From positions 1 through 38,005 of the forward strand of contig SXOD01000034.1 of the NCBI GenBank assembly GCA_005776885.1: a stretch of 38,005 nt of DNA, written 5' to 3'. Below are positions 23,585-32,435 of this stretch, piece after piece. The stretch comes from Planctomycetia bacterium. Its GTDB lineage: Bacteria; Planctomycetota; Phycisphaerae; Phycisphaerales; SM1A02. The position numbers and the translations under genes are program-made. Position 1 is the first letter of the stretch; each line of letters opens with the position of its first letter. A model generated the notes under the pieces. That model was not told where the DNA came from. It worked only from the letters and a program-made list of their open reading frames with translations, and made no database searches.

Positions 23585-24214
23585 TCAGTCACTTCGCCCG
23601 GAACCCTGAGGCCGCTGGCCCGTGGGAGGGAGCACCTCAAAGGTGGCCGTCAAGCAGAACCCATCCACTTGGCACCCCAGCTCGCGGAGCCAGTCAGCGA
23701 TCACCGTGCTTGATTGGTGTCCCAGCCAATAGGGTGAATCGGTGGGGACAAACGAAATGCCTCGCGAGGTGTTGAGGTGCGCCTGGGATGCATGTCCCCG
23801 AAACTCGCATTCGAGCCGTTGAGACAGTGCCTCGGCGCGACAGCGATCCACGATGATGGCGTACTGGACCTCAGACGCAGACAGTACCGCCGGGTCATTG
23901 GTCGGGCTCGATGGGTGTTCGCGTCTCCCAAGCGCCCCCGGCGTGGGGACAACGAACACGATGAGTCCATGGAAGATCGACTGGTGGTCCATCGCGTACC
24001 ACTCCCAGTCGCCGTAGCACCATTCGAGCCATGACTCGTGCTCCCTGCTCGCATGTGTCCCGGTCGAGGCCGGTAGCCAGAGCCGCGATGTGTCCCCATA
24101 GTCAACGAGATGCACCGTGACGGGGTCGAGTGGAGCAGCGGGTGGCCGGATGGACATCGTGCATCCACTCATCGCCGTCACGCAGAGAAGTGCAAAGCCG
24201 GGGTTCGGCGTCAT
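23585..24214 (-). CDS. DUF2459-like lipoprotein
   Basis: This 209-residue protein has a signal peptide and lipobox-like TAMSGC. VTVHLVDYGDTSRLWLP followed by WLEWCYGDWEWYAM resembles the conserved opening of DUF2459-type proteins; this family match is tentative. No catalytic motif is obvious. ATG 24214 overlaps the stop of the preceding amidase-peptidase gene (ATGA), so the two are probably translated together. Confidence 0.6.
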   Translation of the reverse strand: MTPNPGFALLCVTAMSGCTMSIRPPAAPLDPVTVHLVDYGDTSRLWLPASTGTHASREHESWLEWCYGDWEWYAMDHQSIFHGLIVFVVPTPGALGRREHPSSPTNDPAVLSASEVQYAIIVDRCRAEALSQRLECEFRGHASQAHLNTSRGISFVPTDSPYWLGHQSSTVIADWLRELGCQVDGFCLTATFEVLPPTGQRPQGSGRSD

Positions 24215-27200
24215 GGGGCCTGCCTTGGGGCGCGTCCCCGCACAAACTTGTGCACGCGGCCCGTGGCGTTCCAATCCTCGATGTAGAGGTTGCCGTCGGC
24301 GTCGAATCCGATGCCATGCGGCGCCGTGGTGATGCCGGGGGTCCAGTCCGCGGGCGGGACGCCATTGACCGCCATCTGCTTTGGGTTGTCATTCGTGCCA
24401 ACATGGCCAAGCACCTTGTAGTCGCCGTCCAGAATCGTGGCGCGACCTTCAAGTTCCGCGACGGCGATGAGCCGCTCGCCGTGAGGCCCATCCCAGAACG
24501 CGATGGAGCAGGGGCGTCGAAGTCCGGTGACGGGGACATCGACAAGTTCCCCTTCAAGCGTAAACCGCTGGAGACGCCGATTCTCGCGGTCGCAGACGAC
24601 GAGGAGTGGTTCGCGCGTGGCGGATCCGTCAGCGGCAGACCCACTTGCGGCGGCGCGACCTCGCTCGTCGATCCCCAGGCCATGGCAGGTCTGGAACTGG
24701 CCAGGCTCCGCGCCGCGTCCGCCGAACGAGTTCAGGTAGCCGCGATCCGCGGAGTAGGCGTGGATCCAGTTGCGACCGTAGCCATCGGCGACAAACAGGC
24801 GGCCATCGGGTGCCACGGCCGCCGCCGTCGGGTTGTAGGCGTTGGGGTCATCGTCGTACTTGTGCGATTCCGCTGGCACTCCGAGTGTCCACACCGCCGT
24901 GCCATCCATGCGGAGTTTCACGATCTGCTTGCCGCGAAGGTGCGCGGCGTAGAGGTATTCGACTCCATCCTCGACCCGCAGTTGCATGCCGTGGATGCCG
25001 GCGTACTCGCCCGCGATGGCACCAAGTCGTGCACCAGCCGAATCAAACACCAGCGTGCCATGATCCACATCGGTGTTGAAGTGAGGGTGATCGTGGTGAT
25101 CGACGATGACCCCGCCGTGTGTGGAACCGATGGGATGTGCTGCGTCAAGACCCCACTCCGGGACGGTCGTCCAGGTCGTGTTGCCAGTGGCCCAGACGAG
25201 CGGTGGGGGAGCATCGTCGTCCGCTGGGCAACCCCAGGCCTTCGCCACCATCGCGCAGCCGACGGGGTCGTAGCCGCGCAACTCGGCGCGATCGTGCGGG
25301 AAGAAGTCATTGTGGCCAAAGTAGGCCTCGGTGAGTTCCGCGAAATACTCCTTCTCGTTGGTCGTGGCATAGGCGGCGACCATGATGGCCGGGTCGCGGC
25401 GCGAGGGGATGGATTGATAGAGCCCCTCAGCCATCGCATGGTCGAAGGCAGCGCGGACGGCTGCGCTGTCCTCTCCGAGTCGGCCGAAATGATACGCGTG
25501 CGAGAGTTCGTGCAACATCGTCTCCGGACCCCACTCAAAGACCTTGTGGTCGTAGAGCACGGCGCGCGGGTTGATGATGTGCACGCCGGGCGCCATCGAA
25601 GGATTCATCCCGTGATCGCGCAGCCACTCGGGGCTGTGGTGGAAGGGGATGACGCCGCGTTCGCCCTCACGCATCGGGTAGGTCGGCTCATCGCTGGCCC
25701 AGATGGGAATCGTGCGGATGTAGTCGAGAGCCCCTGGCGGGACTTGCTTGGCAACACGCGCGAGGCGATCGGCGAGCGCCGCTTCGATGTCGTGGCGGAG
25801 CGTTGAGTCGGCTGCAATCGACTCTTCGAGAAGGACTCGCCAGCCCTCGATTTCAACCACGGCGTAGCTCCAGCTGCGGGCACCGTCGCGGAAGGTGGTC
25901 AGCTCAGGCCGCGCCGCGGCGCCGTTGGCGTGGTCGCGAGCCACTTCAAACGACGCGCCCAGCAGCATGAGCATGGCGTCGGCGTTCGCGGTGCCGATGA
26001 ACGAGAGCCCTACCGGCAATCCATCAGCCATTCCCATCGGGACGGTCAGGTGCGGGTACCCCGACACGGCTGGGAGCGTGGTGCACGCGCCCTCGTACTG
26101 GTCGCCACCCTCGAGTCGGATCGGGTAGGCGCGACCAGTCGTCGGCGCGATCAGTGCCACGCACTGGTGGTCGCGAAGCAATCGGTCGATCCCCTCTGGA
26201 CCGGCGAGTCGTGCGGCCTCCGCCGCTCGGGCTGCGTAATCGGGCGAGGCGCGACCCTGCGTCGCCTGGGACAACTCAAAGATCTCCTGCCCGAAGTACG
26301 GCATCTCCTCGGCGCGGTGAGACTCGTTGAACGAGATGAGGTCAGCGAGCGTGCGGGTTGAGACTGCCGCAGGACGCGTCGCCAGGTACCCGTTGATGTC
26401 GTCCTTGAACTCCTCCAAGAGGAGGGACCATTCCAGTTGCGAGATGCGCCCCAAGTCGGGCGCGGTAGAGATGTCAACCAACTCGGCGCCGGCCTCGCGG
26501 AGTGCCGCGCACGCCTGCGCAAAGACTGCATCAACCGCTTCGCCGTACCCATCGCAGTGGAAACGCATCACGCCGAGGCGAGCCCCTGGCAAGGCATTGG
26601 CGTCACCAGTGACCAAGTACTGGTCCGACCCCGCCATCGCGCACAGCCCAAGCGCGGCGAGTCGCACACTTGCGGCGATCGGTCCCGCCGTGTCCTGGCG
26701 AGACGAGATTGGCACGATGCCGTCGCCGGGGAGCACTCCCACGGTCGGCTTGAGGCCCACCACTCCGCACATGGCCGCCGGGCACACGATCGACCCGTCG
26801 GTTTCGGTGCCGATGGCCATGGGTACAAGCCCCGACGCCACCGCCGCGGCACTCCCTGAACTGGACCCGCACGCGGAGCGCGTGAGGTCGTGTGGGTTTC
26901 GAGTGAGCCCGCCTACCGCGCTCCAACCACTGGTGGAGGCAGTCGATCTGAAGTTGGCCCACTCGGAGAGATTGGCCTTGCCGTCGATGACGACACCCGC
27001 GTCGCGGAGCCGGGCAATGATCGGGGCGTCTGCCGCGGCGATGTTGTCCCTGAGTGCCAGCGAGCCGGCGGTTGTAGGCATTCCGGCCACGTCGATGTTG
27101 TCCTTCACGACGATGTGCACGCCGGAGAGGGGGCCGGCATGTGAGTTGATCTGTGGGGATTGGGACTGTGTCGCCGGAGTCGACTCACACCCGAGCGAAG

Positions 27201-27270
27201 CGCCGAAGAACGCCGCGAGGAACGGGCGAGTGCGAGCGTGGAGCAGCGAACGCGGTCGGCGAATCGGCAT
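24211..27270 (-). CDS. Giant lipoprotein: amidase, HExxH metallopeptidase and NHL propeller in one chain
   Basis: This 1019-residue protein is one open frame with no stop or shift. A signal peptide ends in GASLGC (Cys28). Residues about 45-450 are an amidase-signature enzyme with the Ser-cisSer-Lys triad: VVKDNIDVAG (Lys56), ACGSSSGS (Ser136) and TETDGSIVCPAA (Ser160, the expected 24 residues later). Residues about 460-700 contain MLHELSHAYHFG (His587, Glu588, His591) followed by NEKEYFAELTEAYFG, whose Glu645 or Glu641 would be the third zinc ligand of a gluzincin-like peptidase. Residues about 720-1010 are NHL-type beta-propeller repeats (AVAPDGRLFVADGYGRNWI, GIGFDADGNLYIEDWNATG). Each active site looks complete. 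The substrate may be an amidated or cross-linked extracellular peptide; that is inference. Confidence 0.85.
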   Translation of the reverse strand: MPIRRPRSLLHARTRPFLAAFFGASLGCESTPATQSQSPQINSHAGPLSGVHIVVKDNIDVAGMPTTAGSLALRDNIAAADAPIIARLRDAGVVIDGKANLSEWANFRSTASTSGWSAVGGLTRNPHDLTRSACGSSSGSAAAVASGLVPMAIGTETDGSIVCPAAMCGVVGLKPTVGVLPGDGIVPISSRQDTAGPIAASVRLAALGLCAMAGSDQYLVTGDANALPGARLGVMRFHCDGYGEAVDAVFAQACAALREAGAELVDISTAPDLGRISQLEWSLLLEEFKDDINGYLATRPAAVSTRTLADLISFNESHRAEEMPYFGQEIFELSQATQGRASPDYAARAAEAARLAGPEGIDRLLRDHQCVALIAPTTGRAYPIRLEGGDQYEGACTTLPAVSGYPHLTVPMGMADGLPVGLSFIGTANADAMLMLLGASFEVARDHANGAAARPELTTFRDGARSWSYAVVEIEGWRVLLEESIAADSTLRHDIEAALADRLARVAKQVPPGALDYIRTIPIWASDEPTYPMREGERGVIPFHHSPEWLRDHGMNPSMAPGVHIINPRAVLYDHKVFEWGPETMLHELSHAYHFGRLGEDSAAVRAAFDHAMAEGLYQSIPSRRDPAIMVAAYATTNEKEYFAELTEAYFGHNDFFPHDRAELRGYDPVGCAMVAKAWGCPADDDAPPPLVWATGNTTWTTVPEWGLDAAHPIGSTHGGVIVDHHDHPHFNTDVDHGTLVFDSAGARLGAIAGEYAGIHGMQLRVEDGVEYLYAAHLRGKQIVKLRMDGTAVWTLGVPAESHKYDDDPNAYNPTAAAVAPDGRLFVADGYGRNWIHAYSADRGYLNSFGGRGAEPGQFQTCHGLGIDERGRAAASGSAADGSATREPLLVVCDRENRRLQRFTLEGELVDVPVTGLRRPCSIAFWDGPHGERLIAVAELEGRATILDGDYKVLGHVGTNDNPKQMAVNGVPPADWTPGITTAPHGIGFDADGNLYIEDWNATGRVHKFVRGRAPRQAP

Positions 27271-27276
27271 GATGGC

Positions 27277-27282
27277 AGGCTA
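27277..27282 (-). promoter_or_regulatory. Putative -10 box TAGCCT for the amidase-peptidase gene
   Basis: TAGCCT on the minus strand ends 6 nt before ATG 27270, with no Shine-Dalgarno. The same hexamer and spacing occur at the C25 peptidase and the 17595 gene. Confidence 0.4.
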
Positions 27283-27306
27283 CGGCAGCCGTGGCCTCGC
27301 CAATCG

Positions 27307-28056
27307 CTACTTCGGCAGTCTCAGCGTGGCGCCCTCTGCCACCGTCACCGCATCGATGTGGCCGGTCGCAATTGCGCCATCCAGCGTGAACAGTGCATGC
27401 AGGTGCGTGTCCGAGCCGTGGTGAGTCATCACGCCGCCCGCGTTTGGTGCGAAGAAGCCGACGATGCGGACCTGCGTTGGTGAGCTGCTGTCAAAGTGCC
27501 AGGGTTGCGCGGTCTGCGAACCGAGGTCGACCCCGTGCGGGCAGTAGCCGTTCACGACGTGGATGTTGATCGAGTCAACCCTCCCGACGATCTGGATCGG
27601 AAAGGGCTTGCTGGTGTCCAGACCCTTCGCCGCCGCCAGCCGCGCGATCATCGTGTCGAGATCGGCGCCGGAGGCAGATTGCGGAATCCGGATGTCTTGC
27701 CACTCATCGACATGACTGAGCGTCAAGAGAGTCGCCGAACCCGCAGGTTGCGGCGCAGGTCCGGACATCGAAATGCCGGTGCCATCCGGCCGCGCAACAA
27801 ACACCTCACTATCGACGATGGTGACCTCGCCATTGAGGCCTTCGATCGCCCCGACGGCGATTGCACCCGGCTTGGAGGTGGCGTCGCTCAACGCGATGCG
27901 CGGCTGCGTCTGCCCTTCGCGCATGACGGCCTTCATCCCGCCAAACTGCTGGACCGTGGTTTGGGTTGCGCAGGCGGAGAGGGTGCCGGCCGCGATGGCG
28001 AACGGCAGCAAGCGGAGGGCTGGGCTAGAGAGTCGTCGGATCAGAAGGGCTGGCAT
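27307..28056 (-). CDS. Acetolactate-decarboxylase-like lipoprotein
   Basis: This 249-residue protein resembles alpha-acetolactate decarboxylase (AlsD/BudA). GAIEGLNGEVTIVDSEVFVA matches the N-terminal half, and HHGSDTHLHALFTLDGAIATGHID matches the C-terminal zinc-binding HxH...GH pattern. The known enzyme makes acetoin in the cytoplasm. This one has a signal peptide with lipobox-like TLSAC (about residue 29), so it should be outside the inner membrane, where acetolactate is unexpected. It may be a family member with another substrate. I chose ATG 28056 because the longer frame overlaps the divergent cotH start region. Confidence 0.72.
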   Translation of the reverse strand: MPALLIRRLSSPALRLLPFAIAAGTLSACATQTTVQQFGGMKAVMREGQTQPRIALSDATSKPGAIAVGAIEGLNGEVTIVDSEVFVARPDGTGISMSGPAPQPAGSATLLTLSHVDEWQDIRIPQSASGADLDTMIARLAAAKGLDTSKPFPIQIVGRVDSINIHVVNGYCPHGVDLGSQTAQPWHFDSSSPTQVRIVGFFAPNAGGVMTHHGSDTHLHALFTLDGAIATGHIDAVTVAEGATLRLPK

Positions 28057-28126
28057 GAGTCTTCCAAAGATAGACACAACGGCGGTTTGTTGCGGAACCC
28101 TGTCCCCGATGGAAGGATGCGAGACA

Positions 28127-30013
28127 ATGCCGCCGATGGCTTTCACTTTCAAACTGTGGGTTGCGCCCCTCTTGATCGGAATCACCGTGGTTTCTGCGAC
28201 GCAGGTCGCCGCCGCGCAGGGTGGACTTCGGGGTGGACCCGAGAGTCCGCCGCCTATTGATGACCGTCCTCCGTTTGACGGACCACCTCCGTTTGATGGC
28301 CCTCCTGGACAGCGAGGACCAGGCGGCATGGGCGGGCCAGGCGGAATGGGCGGGCCGGGCGGCATGGGCGGGCCAGGCGGCATGGGCGCCCCGATGGGAC
28401 CAGAGCGCGAACTGCTCAAGCAGTTTGACGCCGACGAGAATGGTCGCCTCGAAGGCGCCGAGCGAGACGCTGCTCGGGAGGAACTCAAGAAGACGCCACG
28501 GCGCACGAGGGGCGGGCGCGGTGGACCGGGTGGACCAGGTGGAAGTGGTGGACCGGGCGGTCGGGGCGGGCCAGGCGGAAGTGGTGGACCGGGTCAAGCG
28601 GACAGGCCGACTCCAACGCCCGGGCCGAAGGTCACTCCGGCTGAGGTCGTCAACTACTCCGGAGCAGCGGCCTTTGACCCGGCGATCGTTCGCACCGTCT
28701 TCCTCACCTTCGATGTGCCCAACTGGGAAGAGGAACTGGAGCTCTTCCACAACACGGATGCCGATGTGCCGGCCGACCTCATGGTGGACGGCGTGACGGT
28801 GAAGGGGGTCGGCGTGCACTTCCGCGGGGCCAGCAGTTACTTGAATGTCTCCCGGGGATCAAAGCGGTCACTCAATGTGTCCATCGATCACACGGACAAG
28901 GATGCCCGGGCATTCGGTCAGAAGACGCTCAACCTCCTCAACTGCAGCGGTGACCCAACGATGATGTCGGCGATGCTGTATTCGCAGTTGGCCACGGGCA
29001 AGTTGGCCGCGCCCAGCGTCAACTTCGTGCAGGTGGTGGTGAACGGGGAGTCGTGGGGAGTGTTCGTCTCCGCCCAGCAGTTCAACAAGGACTTTGCCAA
29101 GGAGCACTGGCCTGAGTTCGAGGGTGCGGGGGCTCGGTGGAAGGTGCACGGGTCGCCACGCGGGTCAGGCGGGCTTGACTATCGAGGAGAAGACCTTGAT
29201 GAGTACCGAACGCGGTACGAACTCAAGACGAAGGACTCGCCCGAGTCGTGGGCCAAGCTGGTGGAGCTGTGCAAGACCCTCTCGACATCCACTCCCGAAG
29301 AGTTGGAGAAGCGTCTTCCGGCGATCTTCGATGTGGAGGAAGCTTTGTGGTTCATCGCGTTCGATGTCGCGAGCAGCAACTCTGATGGGTACTGGACTCG
29401 TGCGAGCGATTACAACATCTACCTTGATCCCAAGGGCGTCTTTCATGTCCTGCCTCACGACATGAACGAAGCGTTCCGTGAGGGGCACGGCGGGCCGGGT
29501 GGCCCTCGTGGTCCCGGTGGCGCTGGCGCTGGAGGTCGCGGCGGCAGGGGCGATCGTCCGCAGAACGAGCCTCGATCTGGCCAAGATGGTCCCCCACAAG
29601 GTTCTCGCGGCGCGGAGCTAGATCCATTCACTGGGATGGACGACGAAACCAAGCCGCTTCGCAGTGCTCTCCTCAAGGTGCCAGCGTGGCGTGAGCAGTA
29701 CATCAGGGACATCAAGGCGATCGCCGAAGCGATGGCGTGGTCCAACACGGGCCCGTTCATCGAGCGGGAGCGCGAGCTCATCAAGGACGCGGTGGCCAAG
29801 GACACGCGCAAACTCTCCAGCACGGAGTCGTTCCTTCGCGAGACCGCGACCGAGCCGAGGGGGGCATTGCGCGAATACTTGGAGAAGCGGTCGGCGTACT
29901 TGCTGAACTGGGCGCGGCAGCAGCAGCAGACGCAGCAGCAGCAGACACAGCAGCAGCAGCAGCAGCCGAAGCCACCACCAGCATCGTCGCATGCGAGTCA
30001 CGACCCTCTTTGA
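28127..30013 (+). CDS. CotH-kinase-family exported protein with EF-hand and Gly-rich repeats
   Basis: This protein of 628 residues has a signal peptide (MAFTFKLWVAPLLIGITVVSATQVAAAQ), Pro-Gly-rich repeats (GGPGGM, 18-bp DNA units at 28322-28393), an EF-hand-like DADENGRLEGAE and a second GGPGG stretch. The CotH domain follows: VGVHFRGASSYLNVSRGSKRSLNVS, LNLLNCSGDPTMMSAMLYS, and FHVLPHDMNEAF, whose Asp is the expected metal-binding residue. The C-terminus is a Gln-rich tail. Bacillus CotH phosphorylates spore-coat proteins; in Gram-negative bacteria related proteins are secreted and their targets unknown. GGAAGGA lies 9 nt before ATG 28127, which sets the start. Confidence 0.88.
   Translation: MPPMAFTFKLWVAPLLIGITVVSATQVAAAQGGLRGGPESPPPIDDRPPFDGPPPFDGPPGQRGPGGMGGPGGMGGPGGMGGPGGMGAPMGPERELLKQFDADENGRLEGAERDAAREELKKTPRRTRGGRGGPGGPGGSGGPGGRGGPGGSGGPGQADRPTPTPGPKVTPAEVVNYSGAAAFDPAIVRTVFLTFDVPNWEEELELFHNTDADVPADLMVDGVTVKGVGVHFRGASSYLNVSRGSKRSLNVSIDHTDKDARAFGQKTLNLLNCSGDPTMMSAMLYSQLATGKLAAPSVNFVQVVVNGESWGVFVSAQQFNKDFAKEHWPEFEGAGARWKVHGSPRGSGGLDYRGEDLDEYRTRYELKTKDSPESWAKLVELCKTLSTSTPEELEKRLPAIFDVEEALWFIAFDVASSNSDGYWTRASDYNIYLDPKGVFHVLPHDMNEAFREGHGGPGGPRGPGGAGAGGRGGRGDRPQNEPRSGQDGPPQGSRGAELDPFTGMDDETKPLRSALLKVPAWREQYIRDIKAIAEAMAWSNTGPFIERERELIKDAVAKDTRKLSSTESFLRETATEPRGALREYLEKRSAYLLNWARQQQQTQQQQTQQQQQQPKPPPASSHASHDPL
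28322..28393. repeat. 18-bp repeat, 4 units, encoding GGMGGP
   Basis: Four consecutive 18-bp units with a few substitutions encode a collagen-like Gly-Gly-Met-Gly-Gly-Pro stretch in the cotH gene. A related but less regular GGPGG stretch follows at about 28505-28600. Confidence 0.9.
29920..29970. repeat. CAG repeat encoding a poly-Gln tail
   Basis: Runs of CAG codons interrupted by ACG or ACA give a Gln/Thr tail at the C-terminus of the CotH protein. Trinucleotide slippage could change its length without breaking the frame. Confidence 0.85.
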
Positions 30014-30039
30014 GGTCCTCCGATACGCCGCTGCGGCGC

Positions 30040-31239
30040 TCAGCCAGCCGACGGCCCTTCCGTAAACCGGTGGCTCATGTGGTGGCGATAGGTTTCGCCC
30101 GGGCGCAGGATGACATCAGGCCAGCCATGCCGACCTTGCTTGTTGATGGAGTCCGGGAACGCCTGCGTCTCCAGGCAGAGGCCGCCGAGCCTGTTGTAGG
30201 TGGTGCCGCCCTTGCCGGGAATGCCGTCGAGGAAGTTGCCGCTGTAGAACTGGATGCCGGGCTGATCTGACCAGATCTCCATCGTGCGGCCTGACGCAGG
30301 ATCGGCGAGGATGGCGGAGAGCCAGAGCCCACCATGGGCGGGGCGGCGATCAAGCACCAGGTTGTGGTCGTAGCCGCCGGGGTCCGAGGCGGTGGCCGCG
30401 TAGCCGCCGATGTCACGGCCGATTGGCTTGGGGACGCGGAAGTCCAGTGGCGTGCCTTCCACAGGCGCGATCTCCCCAGTCGTGACGAGCGTTGCATCCA
30501 CGGGTGTGTACCGAGAGGCGGGAATCATCAGCGTGTGGCCAAGGATGTCGCCCGACCCCTGGCCCGCAAGGTTCCAGTACGAGTGGTGGGCGAGGTTCAC
30601 CACGGTGGGGGCGTTCGTCGTCGCGGACATCTCGACATCGAAGTGATTGTCCGGCGTGAGCGTGTAGATCACGGTCGCGTGGACCGAGCCAGGGTAACCC
30701 TCGTCGCCGTCAGGGGAGGTGTAGGTGAGCGTGAGCGTGGCTCCCGCATCGGTCACCGCGCCGACGCCGCTCCACACGACCTTGTCAAAGCCCTTCACGC
30801 CGCCGTGGAGGTGGTTGGCGCCGTTGTTGGTGGCGACGGTGAACGACTTGCCGTCGATCGTGAACTCACCCTTGGCGATTCGGTTGGCGCATCGACCAGC
30901 GGTGCAGCCGAAGTACTGCGTGCGATCCACATAATCCTGCACGGAGGGTCGACCCAGCACGACATCGGCACATCGACCCTCCGCATTGGGCACTGTGAGT
31001 GACACCACGATCGTGCCGTAGTCAGTGATCTGCGCTTCCATCCCCGCGCCGTTGCGAAGTGTCCAGAGGTGGACGGGCTTCTCGTCGACCTTGCCCCAGT
31101 CGTGGGACGAGATCGTGCAGCCGGCCGCAGTGGAGGGAGCCTTCGTCATGTGTTGCTCAATGGTGCATGCTGAGAGAGTCGAGATCGCGGCGCAGGCCAT
31201 CCAAAGGAGCGCGGCGGCGGCTGGATGCAGGGTGCGCAT
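30040..31239 (-). CDS. galM: Aldose 1-epimerase (galactose mutarotase), predicted lipoprotein
   Basis: This 399-residue enzyme interconverts alpha and beta anomers of aldoses. Family motifs are NHLHGGVKGFDKVVW (His), VNLAHHSYWNLAG with the catalytic His, and GLCLETQAFPDSIN with the catalytic Glu. GYDHNLVL is also typical. The N-terminus has a signal peptide and lipobox STLSAC (Cys25), indicating action outside the inner membrane. The start overlaps the stop of the sugar-binding protein gene (ATGA), so both are in one operon. Confidence 0.93.
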   Translation of the reverse strand: MRTLHPAAAALLWMACAAISTLSACTIEQHMTKAPSTAAGCTISSHDWGKVDEKPVHLWTLRNGAGMEAQITDYGTIVVSLTVPNAEGRCADVVLGRPSVQDYVDRTQYFGCTAGRCANRIAKGEFTIDGKSFTVATNNGANHLHGGVKGFDKVVWSGVGAVTDAGATLTLTYTSPDGDEGYPGSVHATVIYTLTPDNHFDVEMSATTNAPTVVNLAHHSYWNLAGQGSGDILGHTLMIPASRYTPVDATLVTTGEIAPVEGTPLDFRVPKPIGRDIGGYAATASDPGGYDHNLVLDRRPAHGGLWLSAILADPASGRTMEIWSDQPGIQFYSGNFLDGIPGKGGTTYNRLGGLCLETQAFPDSINKQGRHGWPDVILRPGETYRHHMSHRFTEGPSAG

Positions 31240-32390
31240 CAGTTCGACCCCCCCTTGCCGGCCTGAAGCTTGGACTGCAGGTCGTTCCAGAATGCATCGA
31301 CGTTGTCCTTGCGAATCACTCGCGCGGGGATCGAGATCACGCGGTCGGCCGGGATGCCAGAGGCGTCGCCCCGCGTGAAGGCGTGAAGCAGCTTGATGCT
31401 CTCGAAGCCGTAGCCGTAGGGGTCTTGCACGACGGTGCCTAGGACGATGCCATCGCGGATGCCCTGGATGACATCGGCGCCCTCGTCAAAGCCAGCGACC
31501 AGCACTTGCCCGGTCTTGCCGGACTGCTTGAGCACTTCGACGGCAAGCGTGGAGTTGTACTCAAAGAGGCCGGTCACCAACTTCAGGTTGGGGTACCGGG
31601 AGAGGACATCCTCGATATTCGCCTTGGCCTTGGCGCGGTCGAACGAGTCCGTGAGCGTGCCGAGAATCGTGATTTTTCCTTCAGCGATGACCTTCGACGG
31701 TTCGTCAAAGCGGGTCGCATCCACGCTCCGCCCCAGCAGGCCATCGATGAATCCCTGTCGACGCCTCTTGGCATTGTCCTGCTCCAGTCGGCCGATGAAG
31801 ATGAACACTTCGCCGCCGTCGGGAAGCGCCTCGCGAGCCAGCTCTCCGCACATTCGTCCCGCGAGATAGTTGTCCATGCCGATGTAGGCCAGCCGCGGCG
31901 AGGCGGGCGCGTCGGAGTCGTTCGTGATCAGGAGCGAGCGCTCGGCGACCAGGTCCAGGATCTCGCCTTGGTTTGCGGGATCGATCGGCGAGACCGAGAT
32001 CCCGTCAATTCCTCGGATCACGAGGTCCTCAAGGAGACGCTTCTGGTCGGAGAGTCCCGCGCCGGGCATCTCCACGGTCACTTCACAGCCAAGGGCCTTG
32101 CCGGCGTCCATCGCACCAACCTTGGCGATCGTCCAGAAGTCTGCCACGCCATTGGAGACGAAGGCGAGGTGAGGTTCGGCGACCGGAGCAATCTTGTAGT
32201 GCGCGATCCGGGCTTCCTCTTCCGAGAGTCGAGCCCCCGGAGTCGCCGCCGCGGCCGTCGACGCGCTGGAGTTGCCCGAAGGGCTCGAGTCGCCGCAGCC
32301 GACAAGCAGGGCGACGAGCGCGCCGACGAGCACGGCCAACGGCGGGGCGAGGAGCAGGCGGGAAAGTCCAATGATGCGGGTTCGGGGCAT
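31239..32390 (-). CDS. Sugar ABC-transporter-type substrate-binding lipoprotein
   Basis: This 383-residue periplasmic binding protein belongs to the type I (ribose/galactose/LacI-like) fold: LAFVSNGVADFWTIAKVGAMDA near the start of the mature domain, LLEDLVIRGIDGISVSP, LAYIGMDNYLAGRMCGEL and VLVAGFDEGADVIQGIRDG. A signal peptide with lipobox ALLVGC anchors it to the membrane. It should bind a sugar or sugar derivative and be co-expressed with galM. No permease or ATPase lies nearby. ATG 32390 is preferred to the upstream in-frame start because TACTCT lies 5 nt before it. Confidence 0.9.
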   Translation of the reverse strand: MPRTRIIGLSRLLLAPPLAVLVGALVALLVGCGDSSPSGNSSASTAAAATPGARLSEEEARIAHYKIAPVAEPHLAFVSNGVADFWTIAKVGAMDAGKALGCEVTVEMPGAGLSDQKRLLEDLVIRGIDGISVSPIDPANQGEILDLVAERSLLITNDSDAPASPRLAYIGMDNYLAGRMCGELAREALPDGGEVFIFIGRLEQDNAKRRRQGFIDGLLGRSVDATRFDEPSKVIAEGKITILGTLTDSFDRAKAKANIEDVLSRYPNLKLVTGLFEYNSTLAVEVLKQSGKTGQVLVAGFDEGADVIQGIRDGIVLGTVVQDPYGYGFESIKLLHAFTRGDASGIPADRVISIPARVIRKDNVDAFWNDLQSKLQAGKGGSN

Positions 32391-32395
32391 GGCGT

Positions 32396-32401
32396 AGAGT
32401 A
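32396..32401 (-). promoter_or_regulatory. Putative -10 box TACTCT for the sugar-binding protein
   Basis: TACTCT on the minus strand ends 5 nt before ATG 32390; no Shine-Dalgarno is visible. Confidence 0.35.
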
Positions 32402-32435
32402 CGCAGCGGGTCAATCACAGAAGGAAGGACTCAAC

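Noticed and set aside
24130-25806. 558-codon plus-strand frame opposite the amidase-peptidase gene
   Set aside because: Antisense to the propeller and peptidase regions, with no domain of its own.
30026-30038. CGCCG-CTG-CGGCG hairpin between cotH and galM as a terminator
   Set aside because: The stem is only 5 bp with no T-tract on either strand; such GC hairpins are common by chance here.
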